From Methanobacterium sp. UBA176 (GTDB lineage: Archaea; Methanobacteriota; Methanobacteria; Methanobacteriales; Methanobacteriaceae): 47,542 bases of DNA. The translations under genes and the position numbers were made by a program. Below are positions 16,772-26,116 of this stretch, piece after piece; the first letter of the stretch is position 1, and each line of letters starts with the position of its first letter. The notes below the pieces were generated by a model. It saw nothing but the letters and a program-made list of their open reading frames with translations, ran no database searches and was not told the origin of the DNA. The DNA lies in the NCBI GenBank assembly GCA_002505765.1, contig DAVZ01000072.1, positions 1 through 47,542 on the forward strand. The letters are read 5' to 3'.

Positions 16772-17122
16772 TGGGCAGATTTAATAATATTCCAGTTTCC
16801 AATCTGGTACGAAACAATGCCTGCATTGTTAAAAGCCTGGTTTAAACGTGTTTTAGCCCATGGCTTTGCTCATAACATGCTCGAAGGAAAAATTAAAGAG
16901 CAGGGTTTTCTCGCAGGTAAAAAAGCAATGTTATCATTCACGGCTGGTAGTGACAAAGAAAGCTTTTACAAAGAAATTGAAGGTGAAGATAAATCTAAGT
17001 TATTACCGCCAATATCTAAAGCATTGCGTTTTACTGGTTTAGAAATGATAGATGCATTCGCCGTCTTTAATGCCATGCCATTAAGTGAAGAAGATGCAAA
17101 AAAGTCCATTGATGAATATTAA
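16772..17122 (+). pseudogene. 5'-truncated NAD(P)H quinone oxidoreductase-like flavoprotein
   Basis: C-terminal two thirds of a flavodoxin-fold NAD(P)H:quinone oxidoreductase (NQO1/KefF/MdaB type). In-frame codons before the first ATG (16817) still read ADLIIFQFPIWYETMPALLK, the conserved FMN-site strand and loop, so the protein once began well upstream. The N-terminal part (about 60-65 residues, with the first flavin loop) is missing and the sequence instead runs into repeat copy B. The rest (LAHGFAH, AMLSFTAGSDKESF, FTGLEMIDAFAVFNA) is intact to the stop. A 101-residue product from 16817 would lack the cofactor site. Confidence 0.7.
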
Positions 17123-17395
17123 AAAATTTTAAGTGAACTTTAATATTATACTGAAATAAACCTTATTTTGAGGATTAAAAAAAAAATGTTAACCATCCAT
17201 TAGTCCTAAAAGAATAAGTTAAGAGTAAAGCAGTATTGGAATCAGTAAATAAAAGCTATGCAAAAGAACTTGGAGTATAATAATGATTTTGCTTCAAACT
17301 GCATTAAAAGCTGTCATTTAGACTGTGAAATCCTTATATTTTATAATTTTTTCTAAATAGCGACATTGTGGCTAAAAATAGTCTAATAAAGTTGA

Positions 17396-17896
17396 TTAAG
17401 TTTCCATTATCAAAAGGGTTGTTCTCTCCACCATCACATTTTTAATACTGCCTGCAGTTTTTATCTCATCATTAGAAATTTTATAAATTTTTTTTAAAGC
17501 ATTTTCATCTGGATCTAATACACTATCATCCCTTTTATCAAATAAAACTTCCAATTTATACATCAAATCGTTATTACAACCCACAGCAACAACGCAAATA
17601 TCCATTTTACCTTCTTTTAATCCTAAAATATCCAGAGCCTTTGATATTTGTCTCTGGGCTGAAGCACGCACACATATTTCGAGTCCAAGGTCTTTAGCAA
17701 TGTTTTCGTTTCTCTCGAAGGCATTAATTGCATGAACTGTAGAATGAAGTAAATGTTCATATCCAGCAACTCCCTGTGCATTTAATGGTTGTATTATACA
17801 ATCGCTACTTAATTGATTAATTTTATCCATTAACTCCTTAAAATCCTTTATTTCATGCCTGAATCCTGCTATCTGGATTTTATTTTCATAATTCAT
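17396..17896 (-). CDS. cgi121: KEOPS complex subunit Cgi121
   Basis: Subunit of the KEOPS complex, which transfers threonylcarbamoyl to A37 of ANN-decoding tRNAs; Cgi121 binds the tRNA and contacts Bud32. The 166-residue protein has the family pattern in QPLNAQGVAGYEHLLHST and in ICVRASAQRQISKALDILGL, matching the arginine- and glutamine-containing signature helix of Cgi121/TPRKB. No other KEOPS gene is in the window. It lies 76 bp after the citramalate synthase gene on the same strand, with no obvious functional link. Confidence 0.8.
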   Translation of the reverse strand: MNYENKIQIAGFRHEIKDFKELMDKINQLSSDCIIQPLNAQGVAGYEHLLHSTVHAINAFERNENIAKDLGLEICVRASAQRQISKALDILGLKEGKMDICVVAVGCNNDLMYKLEVLFDKRDDSVLDPDENALKKIYKISNDEIKTAGSIKNVMVERTTLLIMET

Positions 17897-17972
17897 TTAA
17901 CTCTGCCCATACTTGTTCTAAAACTAATAAATCATAAAACTTATTGCAAAATAATAAAATAAAGAAGTAGGA

Positions 17973-19475
17973 TTATAAATCTCCTTCTTTAACCCTTTTA
18001 GCCTCTTCATCGCTTAATATTTTATTTACACCACTAAGATAGGCTTCTACACTGGCCATTATAATATCTGGTTGAGTGCTTCTTGCAGTGACTATGTTAT
18101 CATCATGTTTGAGTTTTATAATAACATCAATTAATGCATCGGCACCGCCAGTTATAGCATCTACGTGGTATTCTTCAAGTTCAATATCAGCTAAATCTTT
18201 AATGCCTTTTTTAACAGCTACTATTGCTGCATCAACTGGACCTACACCAATACCTGCTTCAAGGGTTTCATTATTATTTATATTAAGCCTTATCGAAGCA
18301 GTTGGCGTAACTTTATTTCCAGACACTATGGTTAACTCTTCAAGTTCAACGACTTTATCAGCAATAATTCCCATAACATCCTCGGCAATCGCTTCTAAGT
18401 CAACATCAGTTACACATTTACCCATATCCCCCAGTGATTTAACTCTGTTGAAGATTTGATCGAATTTTTCAGGGGATACATGTAAATCCATTTCTTCTAA
18501 CTTTTGTTTAAGAGCACTGGTACCAATGTGCTTACCCATAATAAATTTACGTCTATGACCAACCAGTTCGGGAGTTATAGGTTCATAAGTCTCAGCTTTT
18601 TTAATTACTCCATCTGCATGTATCCCTGATTCATGTGCAAAAGCGTTTTCCCCTACAATTGCCTTATTTGGCTGTAAATATACGCCTGTTATCCTCGCAA
18701 CCATCTTTGAAACTTCGTAGAGCATTTTGATGTTTATATTTGTTTTAACGTCGTACAGTGAATAAAGGGAAACTACTATTTCTTCTAATGATGCATTTCC
18801 TGCCCTCTCTCCTATTCCGTTAATTGTACAGTGAACCTGGCCAGCTCCGGCTCTTAAACCTGCCAGGGAATTTGCCACAGCCAGTCCAAAATCGTTGTGG
18901 CAGTGAGCGCTTAAAGGAACACCTATTTTTGAAAGATTATTATAGAAATCATATGCCTTTTCTGGTGTAAGCATTCCAACAGTGTCACATGCGCATATCC
19001 TTTTTGCACCCGCATTAATGCCTTCTTTAAATAATTGTGTTAGAAAGTCAAGATCGCTTCTTGTAGAATCTTCTGCGGAAAGTTCAACAATAAGTCCATG
19101 ATCAACAGCGTATTCGGTGCCTTCAATGGCGAGAGTCTTTACTTCATCTCTTGTTTTCCCCAGTTTATGTTCTATGTGAAGATCTGAAGTTGGAACTACT
19201 AAATGAACGCTTTCAACGTCACATTGGAGTGCAGCGTCAATATCACCTTTAACTGCTCTTGCAAAGCTGCATATTTCTGCTTTAAGACCCTCTGAAGTAA
19301 TCTTTTTGATTCCTTCCCTTTCACCAGATGAGGTGATTGCAGAACCAGCTTCAATAACATCTACGCCAAGTTCATCAAGTTTTATTGCTATTCTGAGTTT
19401 CTCATCAGGGGTTAGTGAAACTCCAGGAGTTTGTTCTCCGTCTCTTAAGGTTGTATCGAATATTTTAGCTTTCAA
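17973..19475 (-). CDS. cimA: (R)-citramalate synthase (or close LeuA paralogue)
   Basis: Condenses pyruvate and acetyl-CoA to citramalate, the first step of the threonine-independent route to isoleucine. The TIM barrel carries TLRDGEQTPGVSL, the zinc-ligand stretch SAHCHNDFGLAVANSL and GIGERAGNAS; the linker FAHESGIHADG follows, and a C-terminal regulatory domain runs to residue 500, with GVGPVDAAIVAVKKG. Length and sequence resemble the methanogen CimA described from Methanocaldococcus. The alternative, 2-isopropylmalate synthase, cannot be excluded by eye because the families are close. It lies 12 bp after Trm-G10 and is probably cotranscribed. Confidence 0.8.
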   Translation of the reverse strand: MKAKIFDTTLRDGEQTPGVSLTPDEKLRIAIKLDELGVDVIEAGSAITSSGEREGIKKITSEGLKAEICSFARAVKGDIDAALQCDVESVHLVVPTSDLHIEHKLGKTRDEVKTLAIEGTEYAVDHGLIVELSAEDSTRSDLDFLTQLFKEGINAGAKRICACDTVGMLTPEKAYDFYNNLSKIGVPLSAHCHNDFGLAVANSLAGLRAGAGQVHCTINGIGERAGNASLEEIVVSLYSLYDVKTNINIKMLYEVSKMVARITGVYLQPNKAIVGENAFAHESGIHADGVIKKAETYEPITPELVGHRRKFIMGKHIGTSALKQKLEEMDLHVSPEKFDQIFNRVKSLGDMGKCVTDVDLEAIAEDVMGIIADKVVELEELTIVSGNKVTPTASIRLNINNNETLEAGIGVGPVDAAIVAVKKGIKDLADIELEEYHVDAITGGADALIDVIIKLKHDDNIVTARSTQPDIIMASVEAYLSGVNKILSDEEAKRVKEGDL

Positions 19476-19487
19476 AGGAATTCCTCT

Positions 19488-20543
19488 TCACATATTATTT
19501 TTAGATCTTTTTAAAACAGATATTACTCTGGTTAAACTTTTATGCATTCTTATGTGGTATTGTTCTATTATTTTAAATTTTGTATCACTTACCAGTTCAT
19601 GAATATCCAGATAATGTGGGGTTGCCATACAAATGTATCCATCTTCTTTAAGTACTTCCTGCATGGATAAAAGGGATTCTTTATAAATTCTTTTACTTTC
19701 TATTCCTGCTGTTGAAGCCGAAATTCCATAAGGAGGATCGGTCACAATTGCATCCACTTTATAAGGAAGTTTAATGTTTCTTGCATCTCCTTGAAATACT
19801 TCATAATCCTTTATATCACAGTATTCAAGGTTTTTTTTGGTTCCTTCTACCATTTTTTCGTCAATATCAATTCCCACGACATTCGAACCTATAATTCCTG
19901 CCTCAATCAGTATTCCTCCAGTTCCACAGAAAGGATCTAAAACTGTTTTCTCTTTTTTAACTCTTGCCAGGTTATTCATTCCCCTTGCAAGCTTGGGGCT
20001 CATTGAACCAGGATAGAAAAATGGTCTTTTATGTGGTTTAAGCGCATAATAATGCTTTTTACTTCTTTTAATTAGCCTTTCACTTACAAATACCCGGTTG
20101 CCAGTCACAATTGTTCTTAAAAAGGTTTCAGGATCTTCAAGATTAACTTTTGCTTTATCTTCCAGATTACCTTTTATAATAGCTCCAATTTCAATTTCCA
20201 TCGCCTGAGAATTAAAATTAGGATCTATACCAGTTTTTTTAACTCTAACAGCGTAATCACTATTGATAACGTTTTTCCAGGGATATTCTTTGATTTTTTT
20301 GTTCAAATTAGTAATATCAGTTTCGAATAGAAGTTTACAAATTTCATGGGTATAGGCAATTTTTTTGCCTAATTCATGGATGATATTTAATTCTTCATCA
20401 GGAATTTCAACTGTTAAAATCCCCTGGTCATGATATTTTACCTTAAAAGAGGCATTTTCAGCTTCTAAACTTGCATTTATTTCTGCTTTGGGTAAAGTTT
20501 CATTTTCTCCGGATAATAGGAAAATAATTTCCAATTTAGACAC
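19488..20543 (-). CDS. trmG10: tRNA (guanine(10)-N2)-methyltransferase, Trm-G10
   Basis: Methylates G10 of tRNA (archaeal Trm11-like enzyme). A divergent N-terminal THUMP domain (about residues 50-165, with LGKKIAYTHEICKLLFET and IDPNFNSQAMEIEIGAII) is followed by a Rossmann methyltransferase domain with MSPKLARGMNNLA, LDPFCGTGGILIEAG (SAM site) and the catalytic TDPPYGIS. The 351-residue length fits. It is upstream of cimA on the same strand with 12 bp between them. Confidence 0.9.
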   Translation of the reverse strand: MSKLEIIFLLSGENETLPKAEINASLEAENASFKVKYHDQGILTVEIPDEELNIIHELGKKIAYTHEICKLLFETDITNLNKKIKEYPWKNVINSDYAVRVKKTGIDPNFNSQAMEIEIGAIIKGNLEDKAKVNLEDPETFLRTIVTGNRVFVSERLIKRSKKHYYALKPHKRPFFYPGSMSPKLARGMNNLARVKKEKTVLDPFCGTGGILIEAGIIGSNVVGIDIDEKMVEGTKKNLEYCDIKDYEVFQGDARNIKLPYKVDAIVTDPPYGISASTAGIESKRIYKESLLSMQEVLKEDGYICMATPHYLDIHELVSDTKFKIIEQYHIRMHKSLTRVISVLKRSKNNM

Positions 20544-20615
20544 CTTTTAGTAATAAATAATCTTCAACGTTTAATTATAAATCTAAAATTAGAAATGCAA
20601 AACTATTATTTTAAT

Positions 20616-21779
20616 CTATATTCCGAATATTTTTCTGGATAATAATTTGGGAAGAACTGATAAAAGCAGTCCACTTTTTATTATTTCCTTCATTACCACT
20701 GATTGGGAATCCAAATCTCCGTATTCTGAAACTATTTGTCCTATCCCTTTTTCTTTAAGTTTCAATATCACAGAATCGAGATCATCGTCATCTAATGATT
20801 CATAGGTTTTTTGCACTTTAATTTGCATCTTAAGTTCGTTTTTATATCTTTTTCTGTATTGTTTTTGATAATTTTTTAATATGGATAAATTTCTTGAGCT
20901 TATTGCTTCATGAACAACTTCAGCAGCTAATTTTGCACAAATAAAGCCTATAATAAGTCCACCGCCAGTTGTTGGTTTAACCTGAGAAGCTGCATCACCA
21001 ATGAGAACAGCTCTATTTTTTACAACCTCCTTTTCAGGATCATAAATTGGTATTTGACCGTGATATTTTTTTATAATTCGTGCTTTTTTTAGCTTTGTAT
21101 CACTGGCCATAAATTTGTTTAATATCATATTTAAAGTCTTATAATCGTAATCTGCAAATAAACCTACTCTTGCAGTGGATCTGGAAATGGGAATGGTCCA
21201 TAAAAATCCAGGTGATATTTCTGAATTTACATTCACCTGGAAATAATCATCATCAAAGGAATTCTTACCAGCATCAACCAGATATTGAGCTGCCTGCACA
21301 GTTTTTAAATCACCATTAAATTCCTTAGATACTACAGACGAATAACCATCAGCACCTACAATTACTTCTGCTGAAATTTTTTTATCCTTAAAGCGTAATT
21401 CACCTTTTTTTATGTCAATTCCATGTACACGGTGATTTAAGAATATTTTCGCTCCTTTTTCCACAGCTAATTTTGCTAAAAATTTGTCATAGTTTATTCT
21501 GTCTAAAACATATGCTAATGGTTCCTTCTTTCTCATTGAAATCATGGTTTTGGATGGTGAAAATAAACATGCACCGTATATTTTGTTTAAAATATATTCA
21601 GTGGGTAATATATTCACATCTTTAATTTTATTACCCAGAAGACCTGCACATTGTAAAGGAATCCCTATATCTTTCTTTTTCTCGAATATTGCTATTTTAA
21701 GTCCTTTTTCTGCGACATATCTGGCGAACGTAGTTCCTACTGGTCCGGCGCCAACTACGGCAACATCATAATCCTTCAT
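20616..21779 (-). CDS. Geranylgeranyl reductase family FAD protein
   Basis: Flavoprotein of the geranylgeranyl reductase family, which in archaea saturates the isoprenoid chains of ether lipids (digeranylgeranylglycerophospholipid reductase) or related prenyl groups. The N-terminal FAD site is VVGAGPVGTTFARYVAEKG, then IPLQCAGLLGNK, YVLDRINYDKFLA, and AVLIGDAASQVKPTTGGGL. The 387-residue length fits. It lies 72 bp upstream of trmG10 on the same strand. Membrane lipid reduction is the likeliest role, but methanogens carry several paralogues, so the exact substrate is open. Confidence 0.82.
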   Translation of the reverse strand: MKDYDVAVVGAGPVGTTFARYVAEKGLKIAIFEKKKDIGIPLQCAGLLGNKIKDVNILPTEYILNKIYGACLFSPSKTMISMRKKEPLAYVLDRINYDKFLAKLAVEKGAKIFLNHRVHGIDIKKGELRFKDKKISAEVIVGADGYSSVVSKEFNGDLKTVQAAQYLVDAGKNSFDDDYFQVNVNSEISPGFLWTIPISRSTARVGLFADYDYKTLNMILNKFMASDTKLKKARIIKKYHGQIPIYDPEKEVVKNRAVLIGDAASQVKPTTGGGLIIGFICAKLAAEVVHEAISSRNLSILKNYQKQYRKRYKNELKMQIKVQKTYESLDDDDLDSVILKLKEKGIGQIVSEYGDLDSQSVVMKEIIKSGLLLSVLPKLLSRKIFGI

Positions 21780-22012
21780 ATTTTTATTCCTTGGTTATAT
21801 GATTAAATCTAATTTTTATTTTCTAAATATTCAATGTCATATAAAAAGATATTTAAAATAATAATTTATAACTATATTTTTAAATTTTATTAATATTATT
21901 TACCTCTCATGTATAAAAAACATTTAAATTGTAATAAGGAAAGTTTTAAATTACATTAAAAAATATTTAATGATCGTTAATTGAATAGATCTAATATTTT
22001 ACAGGTTTTCTT

Positions 22013-22663
22013 ATGAATAAGATTTTAATAACTTCAATTTTTATAACCGTGGTTTCTTTGCTTCTGGCACCTGCTTCTTTTGCCTGGAATCCAAATACGC
22101 ATTATGAAATTGTTGAAAATAACTATAATGCCCTTCCCCCTGATGTTCAACAGAAACTGAGTCTTGGAGATATGGAAGATGGAGCAGATGATCCTGATTT
22201 TAAATTCTTTGATTTCAGTTACCATGGCTATCCAAACAGCATAATTAAGGCAGATTATTGGCTAAAAGAGGGAAGAATGAACTATAAAGCTGGTGATTAT
22301 GAGTATGCAAGCTACTGCTTTGGGGTGGCATCTCATTATATTTCTGATACTTATTGTAGCCCGCATGCTGCAAATGAAAAGGGGTATGAGCATATTTTAT
22401 ATGAAGCACAGGGCAGTCTTCTTACTCCTCAAAACACTGTTTCAGCTACAAGTGCCTTTGGATATTCAGATAGAAGTAAAAATGATTATTTAAATAATGA
22501 TTTAATTTTGATATTAACAGAAGGTAATTTACAGGGTAAAAATAACTGGAAAAGCTGGGAAAAAACAAAAGACAGGTCTCTTGTGCAGTTAGAACTTAAC
22601 AGGGCCACTACTGCATCGTATGTTCTTATTAACAGGGCAATATCCCAATCTTACTTTGAATAG
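22013..22663 (+). CDS. Secreted zinc-dependent phospholipase C-like protein
   Basis: A 216-residue exported protein. The signal peptide (about residues 1-24) ends in ASFA and is followed at once by WN, matching the mature N-terminal tryptophan that binds zinc in bacterial phospholipase C (PF00882). Other likely ligands are in NTHYEIVEN, DGADDPDF, YHGYP and GVASHYISDTYCSPHAANEK. Substrate is unknown; archaeal ether lipids are not the classical phosphatidylcholine substrate, so nucleotide or other phosphoester cleavage is possible. A PH-domain gene converges 14 bp downstream. Confidence 0.75.
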   Translation: MNKILITSIFITVVSLLLAPASFAWNPNTHYEIVENNYNALPPDVQQKLSLGDMEDGADDPDFKFFDFSYHGYPNSIIKADYWLKEGRMNYKAGDYEYASYCFGVASHYISDTYCSPHAANEKGYEHILYEAQGSLLTPQNTVSATSAFGYSDRSKNDYLNNDLILILTEGNLQGKNNWKSWEKTKDRSLVQLELNRATTASYVLINRAISQSYFE

Positions 22664-22677
22664 ATGGATTAATTCTA

Positions 22678-23298
22678 TTATTCTCTTCTAAATTTTTTAT
22701 TATGCCTTCTAACAACCAAATCTTTATTTTTAGATTTCCTTCTTGGTTTTGACCTCTTTTTGGGTTTTTCAAATATCATATCGCCTTCAATCATTTTATT
22801 GATCATATCTTCCACGTCTTTAGGTCTTGGAACATCTTCTAAAAAGATTCTGGTGCTATCATGCCCTCCAAATACTTCAATATCACCACTTAAAGTCAAT
22901 CGTTCAGTTAAACTCTGTGAAACAGTTACGTCCTGAATTTTATCATAGTGAATGAAATTCCTATTTTTACGTAATATTCCCTTTTCCACAATAATTCGTT
23001 GTTCTGTGAGAGTATATAGTGTAAATCTCCATGAAAGAAGGTCCCATATAATCCAGAGGAATAAAATAAGGACAATTAGCATTAAGAAAATGGTAAAGCC
23101 CTCTACAAGTGGAATCTGGACGATATTTACTAAATACTGTTGAATAGTAAAAGTAATATTCCTTAAAGCTCCGAAAAAGTATAAAAGTATTAAAATTATG
23201 ATAAATTTAATAATTGCAGATTTTAAATTCATAAAAAAACGGGGGTGGGTTTGGAAAACTATATTTTCCTGATTTCTTATTTCTTTGGTTTTTCTCAT
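22678..23298 (-). CDS. PH domain (bPH2/YdbS-like) membrane protein
   Basis: A 206-residue membrane protein with two helices (about residues 28-50 and 68-92), followed by a bacterial-type PH domain: RFTLYTLTEQRIIVEKGILR, then FIHYDKIQDVTVSQSLTERL and GDIEVFGGHDSTRIFLEDV. The C-terminus is strongly basic (KKRSKPRRKSKNK and RRHNKKFRRE), suiting contact with lipids or nucleic acid. Function is unknown. It is divergent from the UPF0280 gene. Confidence 0.8.
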   Translation of the reverse strand: MRKTKEIRNQENIVFQTHPRFFMNLKSAIIKFIIILILLYFFGALRNITFTIQQYLVNIVQIPLVEGFTIFLMLIVLILFLWIIWDLLSWRFTLYTLTEQRIIVEKGILRKNRNFIHYDKIQDVTVSQSLTERLTLSGDIEVFGGHDSTRIFLEDVPRPKDVEDMINKMIEGDMIFEKPKKRSKPRRKSKNKDLVVRRHNKKFRRE

Positions 23299-23369
23299 CT
23301 AAATCACTCTTCCTTTAGTATTTTGATTTAATTAACTAAATAATTTATGTCAGAATTTACAGATTCAAT

Positions 23370-24101
23370 ATGATGATTACAGAAAGGATAAAGCTAGATG
23401 AGACAAATATTTTACTTAAAACAGATTTAGAGAATCATAATCTTCATAATTTCATTTTAAAACAACGAATGGAACTTATAAACTATATAAGGAATAACAA
23501 TGATTTTTTAGTATCCTTTGAACCAGTAAATGTAGTAAAAGGACCATATATAGCAAAAATCATGGTAAAAGCAGGTAAAATTGCAGATGTAGGGCCAATG
23601 GCGGCTGTCGCAGGGACAATCTCCGAATTTTCTATGTATTTTTTGATAAAAAATGGTGCAAAATATGTAATTGTAGAAAATGGTGGAGACATAGCATTAA
23701 AAATTAATAATGATGTTATCATGGGGCTTTATTCAGGAACTTCATCCCTTTCAGGGAAGGTAGGATTTAAAATAAAACATGAGAAGACGCCAATGGGTAT
23801 CTGTACTTCTTCTGGAACTGTAGGACACTCCATAAGTTTAGGAAGAGCAGATTCAGTGACAGTATTTGCAGATAGAGCCAGTATTGCTGATGCACTTGCT
23901 ACAAGTATAGCTAACGAAGCTAACGGAGATTCAGATAATGATGCGGTTCAAAATTGTCTTGATAAAGCAGATGATTACAGAGAATACTTTAGAGGAGTAA
24001 TGATCATCGTTGGAGAATCTGCTGGAACTGTTGGAAAGATTCCTAAGCTCGTAGAAACAGATAAAAATGTTGTTTTAGGGGATTTATTTGAGGTTTATTA
24101 G
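23370..24101 (+). CDS. UPF0280 family (ApbE-like) protein
   Basis: A 243-residue soluble protein of the UPF0280 family, distantly related to the FAD-dependent ApbE/thiamine biosynthesis lipoproteins; its reaction is unknown. Characteristic stretches are VGPMAAVAGTISEF, VIVENGGDIALKI, GICTSSGTVGHSISLGRAD and VFADRASIADALATSIAN. Start may be ATG 23370 or the next codon ATG. It stands alone. Confidence 0.82.
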   Translation: MMITERIKLDETNILLKTDLENHNLHNFILKQRMELINYIRNNNDFLVSFEPVNVVKGPYIAKIMVKAGKIADVGPMAAVAGTISEFSMYFLIKNGAKYVIVENGGDIALKINNDVIMGLYSGTSSLSGKVGFKIKHEKTPMGICTSSGTVGHSISLGRADSVTVFADRASIADALATSIANEANGDSDNDAVQNCLDKADDYREYFRGVMIIVGESAGTVGKIPKLVETDKNVVLGDLFEVY

Positions 24102-24378
24102 GAAATAAATGATGATTTTGCTTGTTTTTGAAATTATATATCGAGTAACTTGTAATATGTCTTTGACTTAGTTTATGTATAGTTTTTTGATAAGATTAAA
24201 TACATGATTGCCATAAATAACGGTAGTCATGATAAAATTTTTATAATGTTTTCATGGCACTATTGGCAGTTAAGAAACATTTAAACATATTTAAGCAATC
24301 CTTAAATTTGATAAATATCAGTAAATATTCGCCAATAAGTTAATTGAATGTATTAAACATAAAGGGAGGTGAAATAAG

Positions 24379-25668
24379 TTGAAAAAACAGATTATGCTCG
24401 TTATTTTACTAACATTTTTGTCAATTGTGATTTGTAACGCGGCTTCTGCAGTTGTTTCACCAGATCCAACTTCTACAACTACTCAATGGCAAATTCAAGT
24501 TGTTGAGGATGGAGAATATGTGGGGCAGTATTCTTCCATTGCAGTGGATTCAAATGGAAATCCCCATATTAGTTATAGTTATTCAACAGGCGAAATAAAT
24601 GGTGATTTAAAATATGCATCTAAGGATTCTACTGGATGGTCAACTGAAACTGTTGATAGTGCCCCTAGAGCAGGAGAGTATAATTCATTAGCAATTGATA
24701 AAAATAACAATCCACATATAAGTTATTTAGCAATGAATCCAGATGAAAGCTACAGTTTAAAATATGCCACTAAAACATCTACAGGATGGCAAACACAAAC
24801 AATAGACACTAATTTAAGAGGAGAATATACTTCAATTGCAGTGGATAGTAATGGAAATCCAGGTATAATATATGTTGGTGATGTTGATGGAGATTTTGTA
24901 TTGAAATATGCTTACTTTAAAGGAGCATGGAATACAGAATCAATAACAATGCAAGGTCATGGAGCTTCATTAGCATTTGATTCAAGCAACATCCCTCATG
25001 TAAGTTCATATTCAGGAGGCTCTTCAATACGTTACTGGACTAGAGGAATATCTGGCTGGACTTCTGAGCTGATAAGTAATGTTGTTGTTCCCGGTTTCAG
25101 TGAAGTTACTTCCTTAAAGATTGATTCAACAGGAACCCCGCATATAAGTTTTGCAGATTATGTTCCAGCAAGTGGAGAGCATATATTAAAATATGCCAAT
25201 AAAGCATCTTCAGGATGGACTACAAGCACTGTTTACAGTGAGTCTGGATGGGTTGTTGGAATGTACAACGCTTTAGCTGTTGATTCATCTAACTTACCAC
25301 ACATAGTCTTTGGTAAAACCAATTCAGATGGGTCTGTAGTTATTTGTCATGCTTACATTAAAAATGATGCATGGGAAATAGAAACTATAGCAAACAGTAA
25401 TCAGTATAAATATGGACCTGTGTCTGTTGCAATCGATCCAAAAACAGACAATATACACGTCAGCTACTATTCAAGCTTAGAATATGCATTCCTTCAAGGT
25501 CCCGCAAGGCCGACTAATCCATCACCAACAGCAAACGCTCAAACAACAGTAAATGCACAAAGTAACACCATTCCAATGCAAGAAACAGGTATGCCATTTG
25601 CAGGCTTGTTCATTGCAGTTTTAATGGCGATTGGCGGTTTAGCATTATCCAGAAGAACTAATAAATAA
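24379..25668 (+). CDS. Secreted seven-bladed beta-propeller with C-terminal anchor
   Basis: A 429-residue cell-surface protein. It starts at TTG, chosen because GGAGGTGA lies 7 nt upstream. A signal peptide (to about residue 25, ASA) is followed by seven repeats of about 50 residues, each with S(I/L)AVDSNGNPHISY, then LKYA and GWxTxT. The N-terminal WQIQVVE strand matches the last strand of a repeat, as expected for velcro closure of a propeller. A Thr/Asn-rich linker leads to TGMPFAGLFIAVLMAIGGLA and RRTNK, a sorting-type tripartite tail. Ligand unknown; an adhesin or sensor is a guess. Confidence 0.75.
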   Translation: MKKQIMLVILLTFLSIVICNAASAVVSPDPTSTTTQWQIQVVEDGEYVGQYSSIAVDSNGNPHISYSYSTGEINGDLKYASKDSTGWSTETVDSAPRAGEYNSLAIDKNNNPHISYLAMNPDESYSLKYATKTSTGWQTQTIDTNLRGEYTSIAVDSNGNPGIIYVGDVDGDFVLKYAYFKGAWNTESITMQGHGASLAFDSSNIPHVSSYSGGSSIRYWTRGISGWTSELISNVVVPGFSEVTSLKIDSTGTPHISFADYVPASGEHILKYANKASSGWTTSTVYSESGWVVGMYNALAVDSSNLPHIVFGKTNSDGSVVICHAYIKNDAWEIETIANSNQYKYGPVSVAIDPKTDNIHVSYYSSLEYAFLQGPARPTNPSPTANAQTTVNAQSNTIPMQETGMPFAGLFIAVLMAIGGLALSRRTNK

Positions 25669-26116
25669 TTCTTTCTTTTTTTATTTTTAATTTTAACATG
25701 GATAATTCGACAAATTTATATTGGCAAAAATATCGGACACTATTTGAAAATAAAATTGAGATTTTTTTGGAGGTTGAAGGAAATCAGAGATTCCCTGAAC
25801 CCCATTATTGAAAATAATAGAGGGCTATTTTAGTGGGAATAGTCTTAAAAAACAGCCTCAGTTCGCCCATCATTCATCATCAATCAGAGCTCATAGGGTT
25901 CATCATTGGCTAAAAATAGTTTCAAATTAAAGTATAAATATTTTTTTTAAATAATTTGATTAAAATAAAAGAGTAAGCCCACAAAATTTTCAATTTTTGG
26001 GGCATACAAAAATTTTTTCCGGCTATGAAAACGATTTAGCAAAAATTTCAGTTTTGCACTCCAAACAGTTGGTGTTTGAAAGTTTCGTAAGCACCGGAAA
26101 TCAAGGTTTCGAGTAG
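25669..26116. other. Intergenic region between converging genes
   Basis: 448 bp between the propeller gene and PAN. The right half is repeat copy C. The left half holds AT-rich DNA and a short dyad around 25800-25835, with no convincing gene. Confidence 0.4.
25978..26057 (-). repeat. Intergenic hairpin repeat, copy C (long form)
   Basis: Read on the minus strand it has the same three hairpins in the same order as copy A: GCAAAACTGAAATTTTTGC (26039-26057), a GGAAAAAATTTTTG element, and CCCCAAAAATTG with its arm ending GTGGG (25978-26002). It lies about 60 bp beyond the pan stop codon. Confidence 0.6.
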
